This document shows, in pieces, positions 34,298 through 46,064 of a DNA stretch of 64,000 nucleotides. How positions within the stretch are numbered: the first letter of the stretch is position 1; each line of letters begins with the position of its first letter. The notes below the pieces were generated by a model, which saw nothing but the letters and a program-made list of their open reading frames with translations, ran no database searches and was not told where the DNA came from. A program made the position numbers and the translations under genes. The DNA is from Amaranthus tricolor (lineage: Eukaryota > Streptophyta > Magnoliopsida > Caryophyllales > Amaranthaceae): positions 20,824,606-20,888,605 of the forward strand of contig NC_080057.1 in the NCBI RefSeq assembly GCF_026212465.1, in the 5' to 3' direction.

Positions 34298-34739
34298 TTG
34301 TTTTTTTCCTTTATTTGACTATGCATGTGTTTGAGTTCGTATGTCTTGTCCCTTAGTAGAATAAATTGCGAACAATTTTGTTGATTTGATGATTTGGTTG
34401 ATTATCTCGGACTTTTGTAGTTTTGAACAATGGCTATGTGGGAAATTATACCCAAGTATTCTTTCTAGATTGGAAGTATATGGTTTATTTGTTTTGAATT
34501 TGAATTTTGATTCCCTTTTATTTGATAATATAAACATTTGAAAGTAGAATCGATTCAGAGTTGTGTTTATGGAAAATAAATAAATCCGATTTTAGACTTA
34601 TTGTTCAACCTTTTTACCTTTAGGGCTACTACCTTGTATATTTTAGAGCAATAACAGAATGAGTATTTCCTTAAACCTCAAACGCTATAGAAATGTATTT
34701 ACACACCTTGTTTAAACCTTATGCAGTATACCTGCCATC
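34298..34739 (+). other. Spacer between extra ORF and gag-pol
   Basis: 442 bp without coding sequence. The last bases before gag contain CCTTATGCAG, a possible splice acceptor, which would allow gag-pol to be expressed from an RNA that skips the first ORF. Confidence 0.35.
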
Positions 34740-37700
34740 ATGCCACCCTTTTTGAGAAGGTCCGTGCCAAGAGGAAACTCTGATCGCGTACTTCGAAACC
34801 TAATCAAGGCCCTAGCTGGCGCAAGGAATCCGAGACCGAAATCCTTGGAGGATAAGGCTTCGTCAATTAGTAAGAGGATAGCCCAAAGTAAACCCTCGAC
34901 TTATAGTGGGAAAGGGGAACCTTCTGTGTTGGAAACCTGGCTAAGAGAATTTGACAAGCTTTTTAGCGTGGTGAGATGTCCTGCTGAGCTCATGGTTGAC
35001 CAAGCCGCGTTTTTTCTAGTAGAAGACGCTGACTATTGGTGGACACATAGTAAGATGAGATTGATATCCGAAAACGACGGTGATTTAAGCTGGGAAGAAT
35101 TTAAGGGGGCGTTGAGGGACCAATTCTATCCGCCTCATGTTAGGAAGGACAAATCAAATGAGTTTGCTAGGTTCGAAATGGGAAACCTAACGGTAGATGA
35201 ATATTATCAGAAATTTATGGAATACTTGAAGTTTTGCCCTGACGATGTCCCAACTGAGGGAAAGAAAATACAGCGTTTTGAGTTAGGTCTATCGTATGAG
35301 ATCCAAAAACACATTGAGACCGATAGGTATGATACGTTAGACCAACTTTATAAGAGAGCTGCGCAGATTGGGAACGTTATCAGGAAGGAAAAAGAGAAGT
35401 TGGGCCATAGCGGGGAAAAGAGAAAAGAACCTGTGTTTTATAATGATACGAATGCGAGTAACCAAGTCCAAAATCAATTTAAAAAGCACAGACCGTCTGG
35501 GGGCTTTCAGGAGAAAGGTTTCCATTCTGGTCAAAGCAGCAAGAGTGGGGGAAGTTTGAGGCTAGAGGCTAGAATGCAGAAGCCTTTGTATGATCGTAAT
35601 GGGAAAGAGAGAATCTTCAACTGTAGGAGATGCCACAAGAACCACCCAGGAAGGGACTGCAGGGGTGCGTTAGTGGACTGTTCTTACTGTGGTAAGCCGG
35701 GCCATAGATTGTACGAGTGTTATACTCGCATAGGACAACAAGAGTGGCAAGGGGGAAATCATAGAGGTTTCCAACAACAAAGAACCGCTAACGGACGGGG
35801 TAGTAATGATGCTGGTAGGGGAAATCACAATGGTGGAAGTTTTGGCCGAAACTTGGGAGGTGCCTCAAACCCAAGGTTTTCGGGGAATAACTCCGGTCTT
35901 CAGCACCGACCGGAAAATGCTAGAAACGAGAATTTCTTTGCAAGCCAACGTGGGAATCAAGGAGGTGCTACTACTTCTACCCAGAACGACGGCAGGCTTT
36001 CAGCAGTTAACTCGAGAGAGGCAGCGCAGACGACGGATGTGGTCATATGTACGTTCTGTATTAATGAAAAATCCGTTAAAGTACTGTTTGATTCTGGTGC
36101 ATCATGCTCGTTTGTTTCAAAGTCTAGAGTTAAGGACTTAGAATTGGAAAAACCTGAGGAAACGTCTTTTTCAGTCTCTACTCCTTCCGGGGAGATGTTT
36201 CATTGTGATACGTTGTTCCGTGAAGTGCCGGTTAAGATAGGAAAAGTAAAATTTCCAAGTAATTTATTTTCTCTAGAAATGGATGACTTAAATGTAATAC
36301 TTGGGATGGATTGGCTAAGTAGATATAAAGCGATATTAAATTGTGAAGAACAGTCAGTGACCTTAAGTGGACCTAGGGGGGAGAAGGTTAAATATAGGAG
36401 TCTTCCTAAGGGACCGAGGATAAAAATCGTATCATCATTGAAGGTCAAGAAATTGATCAAGCAAGGGCAACCGTGGTTTCTGTGTAGTATAAGTAAAGTA
36501 GGGGAGCGGGAGTTGCAGCTTGAGAACATTCCAGTGGTCTGTGATTTTAGAGATGTCTTCCCAGAAGAACTCCCTGGTATGCCGCCAAGAAGGGACGTGG
36601 ATTTCTCGATTGATTTAATCCCTGGGACAGGACCAATTTCAAAAGCTCCTTACCGAATGGCCCCAAGGGAGATGGAAGAATTGAAAATCCAATTGGAGGA
36701 GTTGTTAGAGAAGGGGTATATAAGACCTAGTGTGTCGCCTTGGGGAGCCCCAGTGTTGTTTGTAAGGAAAAAGGACGGAACGATGCGTCTCTGTATTGAT
36801 TACAGAGAACTTAATAAGGTCACTGTTAAGAATAAGTACCCGTTACCACGGATCGATGATCTTTTTGATCAGTTGCAAGGGGCAGGAGTCTTTTCCAAGA
36901 TTGATCTGCGGTCCGGGTACCATCAGTTACGTATCAAGGAGGAGGATATTAGTAAATCAGCTTTTAGAACCAGATACGGACACTTTGAATTTACGGTGAT
37001 GCCTTTTGGGTTGACCAATGCACCCGCAGCATTCATGGGGTTGATGAATCGGGTCTTTAACGCATACCTCGATAAGTGTGTGGTGGTGTTCATTGATGAT
37101 ATTTTGGTATATTCCAAAAGTCAAGAAGAACATCGAGAGCATTTAAGGATGGTCTTGCAGATTCTACGAGAGAATCAGTTGTATGCTAAGTTTTCGAAGT
37201 GTGAATTTTGGTTAGAACAAGTGGCTTTTCTGGGTCACATTGTTTCTAAGGAGGGAATTTCCGTTGATCCAGCAAAAGTAGCAGCTGTCCGGGATTGGTC
37301 TACACCTCGGAATGTTACGGATATCCGGAGTTTCTTAGGATTAGCGGGATACTATCGTCGTTTTGTCAAAGACTTTTCTCGCATCGCTCGTCCACTGACA
37401 GCCTTGATGAAGAAGGAAAAGAAGTTCGAATGGACTGAGGATTGCGAGAAAGCATTTCAGTTATTAAAGGAGAGGTTAACTACAGCTCCTGTGTTGACCT
37501 TACCTGACCCATCTTTGGAATACTCCGTCTACAGTGACGCTTCCAAACATGGATTAGGTTGTGTTTTAATGCAAGAGAGAAAGGTGGTGGCGTATGCTTC
37601 ACGTCAACTAAGGACTCATGAGGTGAATTATCCAACACATGACTTGGAGTTAGCGGCTGTGGTTTTTGCATTGAAAATCTGGCGACATTATCTTTATGGT

Positions 37701-39467
37701 GTCAAATGCAAGGTCTTTACGGATCATAAAAGCTTGCAATTTTTATTCACTCAATCCGAGTTGAATTTGCGCCAACGACGTTGGTTAGAACTTATCAGCG
37801 ATTATGATTTGGAGATTTCATATCACGAAGGTCGTGCGAATGTAGTCGCCGATGCTTTGAGTAGAAAATCGAGGCATTCCGTTTCAGCGTTAATAACCTC
37901 TGAAGAGTTGAGTAAGGAGTTTGGGAGAATGAACTTGGAGATAATCCAAGAAGGGGAATTGGAAGCCAAGTTGAGTGCCTTGTCTATTCAACCTACCTTT
38001 TTCGAAGAGATTATGGCTAAGCAACTGGAAGACCCAAAGTTCATTAAACTTCGTGAGCAGATCAGTGAAGGGAAAGCTGAAGGTTTTACAATTCATGAGG
38101 ACGGTAGTCTTCGTTTTAAAGGACGATGGTGTGTGCCGGATGGGTGTGACTCCTTGAAGGAAAAATTGTTGAACGAAGCTCATTATTCTAGATTTTCGGT
38201 TCATCCTGGTGGGGATAAGATGTATCAAGATTTAAAATGCATGTTTTGGTGGTCTGGTATGAAAAAGAATATCGCTGAATTTGTTTCCAAGTGTTTAACG
38301 TGTCAAAAGGTTAAGAGTGAACATCGAAGACCAGCTGGGTTACTGCAACCCCTAGAAGTCCCGGTCTGGAAGTGGGATGACATATCTATGGATTTCGTGT
38401 TAGGGTTGCCACGAACTAAGACTGGTAATGATACTCTTTGGGTCATCGTAGATAGGCTTACTAAGTCTGCAAGGTTTATTCCGATGAACTGTAAGTGGGA
38501 TATGGAGCAACTTGCTCGTGCCTATATTCGATACGTTGTTCGATATCACGGAATACCTCGTACTATTGTCTCCGATCGTGATACTCGATACTTGTCACAT
38601 TTTTGGAAGTCATTACAGCAGGCTTTGGGAACCACTCTTCTTCATAGCACGTCTTTTCACCCTATGACGGATGGTCAGACTGAACGTGTCAATCAGATAC
38701 TAGAAGATATGTTGAGAGCAATAGCCATGGAATGGCAAGGTTCATGGGATGAACATTTGGATTTAGTAGAATTCTCTTATAATAATAGTTATCAGGCAAC
38801 AATTCAAATGGCTCCGTTTGAAGCACTTTATGGTCGTAAGTGCCGTAGTCCTGTATGTTGGGATGATTTTACTGAATCTGTCACCTTAGGACCTGATATG
38901 CTTGTACAAATGACAGAGAAAGTAAAGTTGATTCGCGATAAAATGAAGGCAGCCCAGGATAGACAAAAATCGTACGCCGATCTCCGACGTCGGCCTGATG
39001 AGTACGAAGTGGGCGACAAAGTCCTACTCCGGGTATCTCCGATGAGAGGTGTGGTTCGTTTTGGTGCTCGTGGGAAACTGAGCCCGCGTTTCATTGGCCC
39101 CTATGATATTGTGGAGCGGATTGGGAAGTTAGCTTACCGGTTAGCGTTACCTAATGCGTTGGGTAAGGTTCATGACGTTTTTCATATCTCCCAGTTAAAA
39201 CGTTATGTTGCGGCGTCTTCGCATGTCTTAGACCCGGAACCGTTAGAACTTGATGAAAGCCTCACCTATGAAGAGCAACCTGTCCAGATTTTAGATAGAA
39301 AAGTTCGCAGTACTCGGCGGAAGGATGTTGCAATGGTTAAGGTTTTATGGTCCAATCATCGGTCACAAGAGGCAACTTGGGAAACAGAAGCGTCAATGCG
39401 AGAGAAGTATCCGCATCTTTTTCCTCAGGTTAGTAAGTTACGGGGACGTAACTTCTTAAGGGGGTAG
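34740..39467 (+). CDS. gag-pol: Intact Gag-Pol polyprotein of the Tekay chromovirus
   Basis: One uninterrupted ORF of 1,575 residues. Retrotrans_gag core at about 65-230 ([22 protein letters not shown]). CCHC knuckle at C314, C317, H322 and C327. Protease motif FDSGAS with catalytic D451. Reverse transcriptase at about 620-830 with [22 protein letters not shown] and the catalytic pair D786-D787 (FIDDILVYS). RNase H from about 920 ([23 protein letters not shown]). Integrase with HHCC zinc domain ([11 protein letters not shown] to CLTCQKVK) and DDE residues D1218, D1279 and E1315 (35 residues between the last two). A GPY/F-like [12 protein letters not shown] follows. A C-terminal chromodomain at about 1,500-1,565 ([23 protein letters not shown]) should steer integration to heterochromatin. 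All catalytic residues are present. Gag and Pol are in one frame, as in most Tekay elements. Confidence 0.95.
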   Translation: MPPFLRRSVPRGNSDRVLRNLIKALAGARNPRPKSLEDKASSISKRIAQSKPSTYSGKGEPSVLETWLREFDKLFSVVRCPAELMVDQAAFFLVEDADYWWTHSKMRLISENDGDLSWEEFKGALRDQFYPPHVRKDKSNEFARFEMGNLTVDEYYQKFMEYLKFCPDDVPTEGKKIQRFELGLSYEIQKHIETDRYDTLDQLYKRAAQIGNVIRKEKEKLGHSGEKRKEPVFYNDTNASNQVQNQFKKHRPSGGFQEKGFHSGQSSKSGGSLRLEARMQKPLYDRNGKERIFNCRRCHKNHPGRDCRGALVDCSYCGKPGHRLYECYTRIGQQEWQGGNHRGFQQQRTANGRGSNDAGRGNHNGGSFGRNLGGASNPRFSGNNSGLQHRPENARNENFFASQRGNQGGATTSTQNDGRLSAVNSREAAQTTDVVICTFCINEKSVKVLFDSGASCSFVSKSRVKDLELEKPEETSFSVSTPSGEMFHCDTLFREVPVKIGKVKFPSNLFSLEMDDLNVILGMDWLSRYKAILNCEEQSVTLSGPRGEKVKYRSLPKGPRIKIVSSLKVKKLIKQGQPWFLCSISKVGERELQLENIPVVCDFRDVFPEELPGMPPRRDVDFSIDLIPGTGPISKAPYRMAPREMEELKIQLEELLEKGYIRPSVSPWGAPVLFVRKKDGTMRLCIDYRELNKVTVKNKYPLPRIDDLFDQLQGAGVFSKIDLRSGYHQLRIKEEDISKSAFRTRYGHFEFTVMPFGLTNAPAAFMGLMNRVFNAYLDKCVVVFIDDILVYSKSQEEHREHLRMVLQILRENQLYAKFSKCEFWLEQVAFLGHIVSKEGISVDPAKVAAVRDWSTPRNVTDIRSFLGLAGYYRRFVKDFSRIARPLTALMKKEKKFEWTEDCEKAFQLLKERLTTAPVLTLPDPSLEYSVYSDASKHGLGCVLMQERKVVAYASRQLRTHEVNYPTHDLELAAVVFALKIWRHYLYGVKCKVFTDHKSLQFLFTQSELNLRQRRWLELISDYDLEISYHEGRANVVADALSRKSRHSVSALITSEELSKEFGRMNLEIIQEGELEAKLSALSIQPTFFEEIMAKQLEDPKFIKLREQISEGKAEGFTIHEDGSLRFKGRWCVPDGCDSLKEKLLNEAHYSRFSVHPGGDKMYQDLKCMFWWSGMKKNIAEFVSKCLTCQKVKSEHRRPAGLLQPLEVPVWKWDDISMDFVLGLPRTKTGNDTLWVIVDRLTKSARFIPMNCKWDMEQLARAYIRYVVRYHGIPRTIVSDRDTRYLSHFWKSLQQALGTTLLHSTSFHPMTDGQTERVNQILEDMLRAIAMEWQGSWDEHLDLVEFSYNNSYQATIQMAPFEALYGRKCRSPVCWDDFTESVTLGPDMLVQMTEKVKLIRDKMKAAQDRQKSYADLRRRPDEYEVGDKVLLRVSPMRGVVRFGARGKLSPRFIGPYDIVERIGKLAYRLALPNALGKVHDVFHISQLKRYVAASSHVLDPEPLELDESLTYEEQPVQILDRKVRSTRRKDVAMVKVLWSNHRSQEATWETEASMREKYPHLFPQVSKLRGRNFLRG

Positions 39468-39618
39468 GAAGCGATAGGATTTTGCGCGTTTTGAGTTACT
39501 TTGATCTTTTTCTTTTGTGGTGTGCTTGCTTTATCGATTTTTTTTATGTGTGATTGTGCGTGTTTTTGTGTTTGTACGTTGTGGTTTTGGGGTCAAAACC
39601 TTTTTAAGGGGGGTAGTC
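39468..39618 (+). other. Tekay 3' end with polypurine tract
   Basis: Short non-coding stretch after the stop. AAGGGGGGTAG at 39,606-39,616 lies just before the 3' LTR and is the plus-strand primer site. Confidence 0.75.
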
Positions 39619-42198
39619 TGTAACACCCCGATATTTTCCCGATATATTATTTTTATTATTATTATTCTTTTAGAAAAAAAATATATATTTCTTTTATTAT
39701 TTATTTTGTTAGTAGGTTAAATCATGAGAATCCAACTTTTAAGGCAAATAAAATCATTTTAAGTCCAAATCTTTTCCTAATCTATCTTTAATTTCAAAAA
39801 AAAAATAAATAAATAAATAAATAAATAAATAAAAAAAAAAGGGAAATGGCAAAGGTTGGCCGGCCATATGGGAATATTTGGGAGGATTTGTAACTTCCAT
39901 TTGAGTAAATGGAAGGTTAAGGAAATTATTATAATAAAATCTCATAAATCCTTAATCAATTCCTTTCCTTTCCTTATTCCTTTCCTTACTCCTTTTCATT
40001 TTCAAATTCAATTGCAAGTAAGAAAAAAAAAAAATACTCTCAAAGTTTCTCTAATCCTCACGCCTAATATCATCAAATTGGTTCATCAAATTTTGGTGTG
40101 TTCTTGAGCAATTGTAAGTAATTCTTAAACTAGTTTTATTTTTAAGTTTTAATTTAAATTTCTATGTTTTTATATGTGTGATTTTATAGTTATGATTTTG
40201 TTCATGAATTAAAAATTTATGTTTAGATGTATGATGTTTTTCTATTTAAATTTAATATATGGTTTTAGGGTTTTAGATGTATGATGTTTTTTCTATTTAA
40301 ATTTAATGTATGGTTTTAGGGTTTTAGATTTGTGCACATGTGTGTGTAGAATTGTTTGATGAATGATTGAAATATATATATATATATATATAAATATATA
40401 TATATACATTAAAAAAAAATGGTTGTTCATAAAAAAAATGTGTATGTGGTGATGGAAATTTATTTTTATTGATTAATAAAAGAGAAGTATAAGGTTGATA
40501 GAAGAAAAATTTGCATGTATATATATGTGATGTGTTTGTGTTTGAACATTGGAGTAAAAAGAATTATTTTTAAGAAAAATATAGATAATTAATTAAAATT
40601 TATTTTTGTATGTGATCATGGAAATTATGTAAATTTTATTGTTTAGATTTATTAAAGAATAAAGCATTGAAATTTTATATTTTGGTGATAAAAAAATGGA
40701 ATCCCGTAGGTTTTGAAATAGTGGAAAATTTGTGTTTTTGGAGCATTTTTGGCTTTGAAATTAAGTTAAAAATACTTATACTATGTTATAAATTATGAAA
40801 TTTGGTACCCGGGGGTTTTGACGCCTTCCGGACGCAACGGTGAAGTCGGATTTTCAGTTTGACAGTATTAAGATGAGTTTCTGGACAGAATGTATAAGCT
40901 GTCCAGTTTTGTGTTTATACCATGTTGTAGTATGTGATGGATGTTCATATTGTGTGTAGCATTCTAGGTATGGACGTAATTGAATATGTGTGTTATGTGT
41001 GATTGAGGAAAATGTGTATGTGTGCTTATTTCCCGAATACGATTGAACTTTGTAGGAAGTCGGTTCGTGACCGGGAATTGATTGAGACGCTTGCGAGTTG
41101 GTTATTTCGTTTAAGGTATGTACACGCAGCGTGGTTCGCAATAGATCGATGTATCATGTATTAATGATACCCAAAAGTAAGGCATGGGTATATAGAACGA
41201 ATAATGCTATCGTTCGAATCAATAATTCTATACATTGTTATGATAAGTAGAGGTAGTATGTCCTCAATAACTTAAGTAGAGGTAGTATGTCCTCACTAAC
41301 TCAAAAGTGGACGTAGTATGACGTCAATCTTTATATATTGTTTTGAAAGTAGAGGTAGTATGACCTCACTAACTTAAAAAGTGGACGTAGTATGTCGTCA
41401 ATTGGTGGAAAAGAATTACTCGCGGCATATGAGGGCTTTATGAGCCACCGCGGGGGTATGCATACTTAACCATAGGCACCGAAGTATGGCGAGTGTCTAT
41501 GGTAGAGGCTTGCTTAGGGGTTAGCTCCCCCTAATGTATTGTCTCACTTATGGAGTTTGGTGTGTACCGGCAGTATGGCTGGAAAGTACCGGCAGTATGG
41601 CTGGATAGTACTGGCAGTATGGCCGGATAGTACAGCAATATAGCTGACTAACTTTTACAAGAAAAATAAATATTCTTAACAAGTATGATCAAGCGTACGG
41701 TTCTGTGAATTGTTAATTAATCAAATTAAACTTTCTCGATGTTATTATTTATTGGTATGCGACTTTCGCTGACGTGTGCTTTTGGTCTTAACGACCCTGC
41801 GATGATGTTGTGTCCTATCTGGGCAATGACTAGCAGTAAGTTAAGTTGCAGGTCTGGGGAGTGAGGATTGTCCCTTGAAGAAATAAATTATTAAAGTAAA
41901 GAAGTCTTAAAAAGAACTTCAAAGTTTAGTTAAAGAGCATTTGGTTTTTATGAGGCGACTTTCGCTCTCAAGTTGTAATAAGTAGATTTGACTTTTCGTT
42001 TCTTATCCGCTGCTAAGTATTTCTTATTATCTAATAGTTTTAAATAACGCTAATAGAACTCGATCCGCACGTTTCCTTAACTTCAAAACTGTTTTAAACT
42101 GTTCCTAACGTTTCGGTTTGACTCGGGTTTTAGTTGTTTTGTTTTAAAAGATCATTTTCTTTTCTTTTCAAAGACCCGAGTTATTCCGAGATGTTACA
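39619..42198 (+). repeat. 3' LTR of the Tekay element
   Basis: 2,580 bp, near-identical to 30,469-33,049. It has more (TAAA) units and shorter A runs than the 5' copy. The hairpin array recurs at 41,250-41,646. Confidence 0.93.
41250..41646 (+). repeat. Hairpin array with AGTATG loops (3' LTR copy)
   Basis: Second copy of the array at 32,101-32,497, shifted by 9,149 bp and unchanged by eye. Confidence 0.8.
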
Positions 42199-44059
42199 AC
42201 TAACCCAACTTCTTCTTAAAGATGCACCTTTTGACTTTACTGAGGAATGTGCTGAGTCTTTTAACAGGATAAAGCAAGCTCTCATAACCGCACCCATCAT
42301 TCGCCCTCCCGATTGGGAACTCCCATTCGAGATTATGTGCGATGCAAGTGATTTTGCGGTTGGAGCTGTGCTCGGGCAAAGAAAGGACAAGGTCTTGCAT
42401 GCCATTTATTATGCTAGCAAGACTTTGGATGAGGCTCAGGTCAACTACGCCACCACAGAGAAGGAACTTTTAGCTGTTATTTATGCCTTAGAAAAATTTA
42501 GATCATATCTTCTTGGTTCCAAGGTTATTGTGTATACTGACCATGCAGCTTTAAAGTACCTTCTTGCTAAGAAGGAAGCCAAACCAAGGCTTATTAGGTG
42601 GATTCTCTTACTTCAGGAGTTTGATATTGAGATTCGTGATAAGAAAGGAGCAGAGAATGTAGTTGCAGACCACCTGTCTAGAATCAGGTATGATGATGGT
42701 AAGATCTCCTCCTCTATTGATGATTCTTTTCCTGATGATCAGTTGTTTGCAGTCACATCACAGGGTCCGTGGTTTGCAGATTATGCTAACTATGTGGTAG
42801 GCGGCATTTTGCCTCCTGATTTGTCCTACCAACAAAAGAAAAGGTTCTTGCATGATGTTAGATATTATTTTTGGGATGATCCTTTTCTTTTCCGTGAGTG
42901 TGCAGATGGAATTTATCGCAGGTGCATTCCTGAGTGGGAGGTCCATGGGATCCTCCAGCGCTGCCACAGCTCACCCTATGGGGGACATCATGGGCCAGAT
43001 AAAACCGTTCGCAAGCTGAATGAGTCTGGTTTCTTTTGGCCCACGATGTTCAAGGATGCTCAGTCTTTTGTTATGTCATGTGATTCTTGCCAGAGGACCG
43101 GCAACATTTCGAGGCGGCATGAGATGCCCCAAACTGGTATTCTTGAGGTCGAAATTTTTGACGTTTGGGGTGTCGATTATATGGGACCTTTTCCATCTTC
43201 TAATGGGAATTGCTACATTTTGGTCGCTGTCGACTATGTCTCTAAGTGGGTCGAAGCAATCGCATCTCCCACCAATGATTCTAAAGTGGTCATCCGGCTT
43301 CTAAGCAAGGTCATATTTCCGAGATTTGGGGTTCCTAGAGCTCTCATTAGTGATGGTGGTTCGCATTTTCATGAACGAAAGTTAGATTCTCTTCTCAAGA
43401 AGTATGAAGTTTATCATCGTACTGGACTTGCATATCATCCCCAAACAAGCGGTCAAGTTGAGATTTCCAACCGCGAGATCAAATCTATACTAGAAAAGGT
43501 GGTTGCAAAGTCTAGGAAAGATTGGAGTATGAAGCTTGATGACACGCTTTGGGCCTACAGAACAGCTTTCAAAACACCTATTGGCACCTCCCCATACCGG
43601 CTTGTGTACGGAAAATCCTGTCATCTTCCCGTCGAATTAGAGTACAAAGCTCATTGGGCAATTCGCGAGCTTAACATGGATAACAAGTTAGCAGGGGAGA
43701 AGAGGCTTCTTCAACTTAATGAGTTAGATGAGTTTCGATTGTCCGCCTATGACAGTGCTCGGATTTACAAGGACAAAACTAAGAAATGGCATGATAAGAA
43801 GATCCTCCCAAGAGAGTTTGCAAAGGGAGATAAGGTGTTATTGTTCAATTCTCGACTCAAGTTCTTTCCCGGAAAGCTAAAGTCTAGATGGTCTGGTCCT
43901 TTTTTGGTTACTAATGTGCATAAGTTCGGCTCCGTGGAATTGAAAAATGAAAAAGGTGATGTTTTCAAGGTCAATGGACAACGTTTAAAGCTTTACCATG
44001 AAGGAAATGTTGTTGGAACGATGGAAGTTATCCACCTTCATCCTTCTTCACCCTCTTAA

Positions 44060-44138
44060 GTTGGTCGAACAAAAGGGTCGTGCGGGACCTTAAAAACCAG
44101 CACTTGTCGGGAGGTAACCCGATTTCAGAGTTCACATC

Positions 44139-44177
<39 letters not shown>

Positions 44178-44709
44178 GCCCGGACCCGCCCGGGTTTCTC
44201 CTCACCCGCCCGGGTATTCTCCAGGTTAAAAGAAGAAAAAGAAACACTACCCGGACCCGCCCGAGTTTCTCTCACCCGCCCGGTTTTTCTTCTGCACCCA
44301 AACCCGCCCGGGTCTTCACTCACCCGCCCGGGTCCGGTCTCCTCCCTCACCGGTTATATTTTTTTTCTTTCTTTCCTTTCCCTCATTCACACTTCACTCA
44401 CCACTTCATCTTCTTCCTCCATCATTTTCTCTCTCTTCCACCATTACTCTCAACTTTCCTAACTCTCTTTCCTCAAATTTTCCACTTTTCATTCATCAAA
44501 AACACCTAAAAATTTCCCCATCCTCATCCTCTTCTCATTCTCTTTTCCATTCACTAGTTCTTTTTCATCAACTTCACCCATTCCTTCAAATCTCAATCTT
44601 TACACATTTCTCTTTTTATTTTTAATTTTCACCCTCCAACTACATTAACCCAATTCTTACTACTTTCTTCTTACCCATTCTTTTATTCTACTCATTCACC
44701 CATCAATTT

Positions 44710-44753
<44 letters not shown>

Positions 44754-44762
44754 GAGAGTGCC
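44060..44762 (+). promoter_or_regulatory. Pol-to-env spacer with ACCCGCCCGGGT repeats
   Basis: It opens with CTTGTCGGGAGGTAACCCGA, resembling a conserved Athila junction sequence. After a poly(A) run of about 30 (44,143-44,175) come six or so copies of ACCCGCCCGGGT (44,180-44,335), the same motif type as in the LTR. Then comes GGTTATATTTTTTTTC (44,352) and some 350 bp of pyrimidine-rich, ATG-poor leader, ending with about 40 A just before the ATG at 44,763. The layout looks like an internal promoter plus leader for the env-like ORF; this is inference. Confidence 0.5.
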
Positions 44763-46064
44763 ATGGCAAGCAAGCGGGCACGAGCTTCGGGGTCCAGCTC
44801 ACAACCTATAGTTCCAGACATTGAGCGCGATGAGGATTTTCCCGACGTTATTTTCTGTAATGAGGATCAACGACAAAAGTTTCAACATCTCAAAGGGCGC
44901 ATTGTGTCATCTAAGTGGATCGATCGTTCGGCACTCGAACGATTAGGTATTCTCGAACCCACCCGTGATTTATTTGCTTCTCTTGGATTGTCTACTTTGT
45001 TTAATGCATGTCATAACACTCATGAGCATCTTACATTAGAATTTGTGAGTTCATTGTGGGAAGATGTTAGTGATAGGAGCAAACCTAAGTTGCGGTTTCG
45101 GCTGCACAACCGGAATTTTTCCTTGACCATTTCGCAATTAGCTAAATGTTTTGGCCTCCCTACGGGAGGAGATTTGCGAATACCCCAAGGAGGTGAGGCA
45201 TGTGAATTATTTCGTCGTTTAACTGGACTGACCAATGTTAACACATCACACATGCATATTAATCAAGTTCATCATCCATGTGTGCGTGTGTGTTTGAAAT
45301 TCTTCAGTACTTGTTTGTTTGGTCGAGCCGACCCTCACTCTGCTCGTAGTTTGGATTTAAACATTTTGGCTAAGTATTTCTTGGCGGGACAGACAGATAT
45401 CAATATTAACATTCCTGTTTTCCTTTGGAAACACCTGTTATCCATTTCCCGCCATGCACTTTCTTCGAGCCAGGATGTTGTTATTGGGGGTTTGGTCACT
45501 CGCATCGCGACTAAATTTAAAATTCCTGATGATGCGGTTGTTCTTGCTGATTGTTTATTGTCCTTACAGCACCTTTGTCAATGTGGTTATTTGGTGGAGG
45601 GTAGTCAGGGGGGTTTTCGGTGGAAAATTCATTCCCGTCCCCCCTTTTATATTGATATGCCGACAGAGGATTTACCAACTTTGGAGCCCAACCGGGCTCA
45701 TTACTTATTTCCTGCGGCTTTTCCTGCTGAGTCCTCCGGAACTCGTACGGGACCTCCGCTGGGACCACCTCCGGTGGCTCCCCAAGGGTACTCCCCTTTT
45801 GAACAGCTCATGATCGATAATTTCAATGCGATGCAATTGTCTCAGCGGGAAATGGCCGCCCAATTGACCTCTTTGGACACTCGATTCACTCACTTCGAGC
45901 TCCAATCTCAGGCTGCTTTTCGACCACTGCTTGACTACCATCATCAGCAAGGTCATTTTCATGCCGATGTTCAGTATCCTGATTGGTATTCTCCCCCTCC
46001 TACCTATCAGGATGATGACGATGATGATGAGCAGCAGGATAATGACTTTGACCCCATGGGTTAG
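44763..46064 (+). CDS. ATHILA ORF1 / env-like protein
   Basis: A 433-residue ORF in the third-ORF position of an Athila element, with start context GCCATGG. Residues about 20-300 contain blocks usual for the family annotated as Arabidopsis retrotransposon ORF-1: DVIFCNEDQRQKFQHLKGR, KWIDRSALERLGI, FRLHNRNFSLTISQLAKCFG, and a His/Cys-containing middle (HHPCVRVCLKFFSTCLFGRA). The C-terminal third is Pro- and Gln-rich and ends in a run of Asp. Family members sit where retroviruses have env, and some have predicted membrane segments. Here I see no signal peptide or convincing transmembrane helix, so an envelope role is doubtful. The ORF is intact. Its role in the element is unknown. Confidence 0.85.
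   Translation: MASKRARASGSSSQPIVPDIERDEDFPDVIFCNEDQRQKFQHLKGRIVSSKWIDRSALERLGILEPTRDLFASLGLSTLFNACHNTHEHLTLEFVSSLWEDVSDRSKPKLRFRLHNRNFSLTISQLAKCFGLPTGGDLRIPQGGEACELFRRLTGLTNVNTSHMHINQVHHPCVRVCLKFFSTCLFGRADPHSARSLDLNILAKYFLAGQTDININIPVFLWKHLLSISRHALSSSQDVVIGGLVTRIATKFKIPDDAVVLADCLLSLQHLCQCGYLVEGSQGGFRWKIHSRPPFYIDMPTEDLPTLEPNRAHYLFPAAFPAESSGTRTGPPLGPPPVAPQGYSPFEQLMIDNFNAMQLSQREMAAQLTSLDTRFTHFELQSQAAFRPLLDYHHQQGHFHADVQYPDWYSPPPTYQDDDDDDEQQDNDFDPMG

Larger units (their letters stand above)
30469..42198 (+). mobile_element. Complete Tekay/Del-type chromovirus inserted in Athila pol
   Basis: 11,730 bp with 5-bp duplication ACTAA (30,464-30,468 and 42,199-42,203). LTRs are 2,581 and 2,580 bp and begin TGTAACACC and end GTTACA. 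They differ at about two substitutions (near 30,697 and 30,840 of the 5' copy) plus homopolymer lengths. Internal parts are an initiator-Met primer site, a poly(A) run, an acidic extra ORF, one intact gag-pol ORF with chromodomain, and a polypurine tract. Every structural part needed for autonomy is visible. Chromodomain position and C-terminal sequence place it in the Tekay (Del) lineage. Confidence 0.93.
24021..44059 (+). pseudogene. gag-pol: Athila gag-pol, interrupted by two insertions
   Basis: Coding pieces are 24,021-24,047, 26,922-30,468 and 42,204-44,059. Their lengths add to 1,810 codons and the frame is in phase across both breaks, so the gene was open before the insertions. Piece 1 carries the gag start. 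Piece 2 carries the gag core (RWYNSLP, FLVKYYPGYK), a Gln-rich linker, a CCHC knuckle at 27,849-27,890 (C-x2-C-x4-H-x4-C), the protease motif DLGAS near 28,840, and reverse transcriptase (MCIDYRRLN, LDGYSGFFQIP, FMDD near 30,160). Piece 3 carries RNase H ([22 protein letters not shown]) and integrase with an HHCC zinc domain and the DDE triad (VDYMGPF, ISDGG, GQVEIS; D-35-E spacing). Nothing else is broken. As it stands the gene cannot give full Gag-Pol, because RT and RNase H are separated by 11.7 kb. Confidence 0.9.

Noticed and set aside
42134..42203. Apparent N-terminus of the pol fragment inside the Tekay LTR
   Set aside because: The frame is open by chance across the LTR end. The Athila pol segment really resumes at 42,204 after the target duplication.
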